6,306 nt of DNA from Thermoflexales bacterium (GTDB lineage Bacteria > Chloroflexota > Anaerolineae > Fen-1058), in assembly GCA_017999195.1 (NCBI GenBank), contig JAGOBP010000257.1, positions 1 through 6,306 of the forward strand, written 5' to 3'. This document shows, piece after piece, positions 5,804 to 6,306 of the stretch; within the stretch, counting starts at the first letter, position 1, and every line of letters starts with the position of its first letter. The notes beneath the pieces were generated by a model, which made no database searches, had not been told where the DNA came from, and saw only the letters and a list, made by a program, of their open reading frames with translations. A program made the position numbers and the translations under genes.

Positions 5804-6306
5804 ATGCGCACTCGTTTTCTAACTATCCTGCGTTCACACGGGCTGTTCACGGCGATTCTGATCGGCTATGTCGCGTTGGCCGTTGGCTTCAGCGTGGCCA
5901 ATCCCATCTACGAATCCACTGACGAACTGCATCACTTTCGATATATCCGTTACATTCAACAGTACGGCGCTTTGCCCGAACAGCGTGACGATCAGCCGCG
6001 CATTCAGGCGCATCATCCGCCGCTGTACTATCTCATCGCTGCGTTGGCGACCGCGTGGATTACGCCCGATCACGACGCGTTGTATGAGCCGGCGCCTAAT
6101 CCGTATTACGGCTATCGCTATTGGGAAATCAACAACGATAACAAAAACCGCTATCTGCACGGTCCCGATGAAGCGTGGCCCTATCACGGTGTCGTGTTGA
6201 TGGTTCACATCGCGCGCTGGATCAACGTGATGCTGGGCGCGATCATGGTGTGGGTGACGTATCAAATTGGGTTGACGGTACTACAAAGGAACAAGGAAAC
6301 AAGTAG
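5804..6306 (+). CDS. GT-C-type membrane glycosyltransferase-like protein, N-terminal part (runs off the right edge)
   Basis: The frame from the ATG at 5804 stays open to the right edge (167 codons and two bases). A first membrane segment (about 14-32, LFTAILIGYVALAVGFSVA) is followed by NPIYESTDELHHFRYIRYIQ (33-52). Its acidic pair Asp40-Glu41 lies just after the first helix, as in GT-C polyprenyl-phosphate-sugar transferases (ArnT/PMT and related families). HHPPLYYLIAAL (70-81) begins the second hydrophobic segment. A long polar loop with many Tyr and Asn residues (about 88-128) then leads to a further membrane helix (about 130-160). These features suggest a multi-pass enzyme moving sugars from a lipid carrier to an extracytoplasmic acceptor; a DUF2142-type protein is an alternative. 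There is no clear Shine-Dalgarno sequence before the ATG. The last visible residues (LQRNKETS) are encoded by a purine-rich 7-bp repeat. Confidence 0.75.
   Translation, partial: MRTRFLTILRSHGLFTAILIGYVALAVGFSVANPIYESTDELHHFRYIRYIQQYGALPEQRDDQPRIQAHHPPLYYLIAALATAWITPDHDALYEPAPNPYYGYRYWEINNDNKNRYLHGPDEAWPYHGVVLMVHIARWINVMLGAIMVWVTYQIGLTVLQRNKETS
6283..6303 (+). repeat. Short 7-bp purine-rich repeat at the right edge
   Basis: Three near-identical units, ACAAAGG, AACAAGG and AAACAAG, follow one another and may continue past the window. They lie inside the open glycosyltransferase frame, in what should be a cytoplasmic loop after a membrane helix. Three units could be chance. Confidence 0.3.

Noticed and set aside
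5834..6265. Minus-strand open frame of 143 codons opposite the glycosyltransferase
   Set aside because: Its composition is Val/Ile/Arg/His-rich as expected of a reverse-complement shadow, and the plus-strand frame has membrane helices, a DE motif and a promoter.
1..6306. A novel defence, mobile or CRISPR-like system
   Set aside because: There are no direct-repeat arrays with spacers, transposase, integrase, toxin-antitoxin or nuclease genes. The main genes belong to recognised families.

Overview
The window looks like a piece of a bacterial chromosome with moderately high GC, probably assembled from a metagenome. Gene content (an EF-G-like second elongation factor, a tungsten-type aldehyde:ferredoxin oxidoreductase, a GT-C membrane glycosyltransferase) and short heptameric intergenic repeats would fit a Chloroflexota-like organism. 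That assignment is inference; no rRNA or tRNA is present to anchor it.

Layout: everything except the last gene is on the minus strand. From right to left the minus-strand series is: aldehyde:ferredoxin oxidoreductase (AOR, 5645-3795), a muramidase with two SH3-like repeats (3720-2578), dihydropyrimidinase/hydantoinase (2501-1080), a PEBP/YbhB-family putative lipoprotein (1050-514), and a doubtful 41-residue ORF (498-373). After a promoter/terminator region comes the start of an EF-G-like GTPase (312 to beyond the left edge). Gaps in the series are 14 to 76 bp and the four main genes each have a Shine-Dalgarno sequence, so they could be one transcript from a promoter at about 5682-5711. On the plus strand a divergent GT-C glycosyltransferase-like membrane protein starts at 5804 and runs off the right edge.

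Function: AOR would oxidise aldehydes to acids with ferredoxin as acceptor. Dihydropyrimidinase opens cyclic diamides (dihydropyrimidines, hydantoins). A shared catabolic role is possible, but the muramidase lying between them does not fit it, so the cluster may be only a co-directional run. EF-G has its own near-consensus promoter and is probably a separate unit.

Nothing here is clearly an undescribed multi-gene system. The points most worth a second look are the promoter that overlaps an intrinsic-terminator-like hairpin before EF-G, the 7-bp repeat tract at 2514-2578, the SH3-duplicated muramidase without a signal peptide, and the mirrored 9-mer plus strong hairpin in the divergent AOR/glycosyltransferase promoter region. 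No gap longer than 300 bp lacks a gene.
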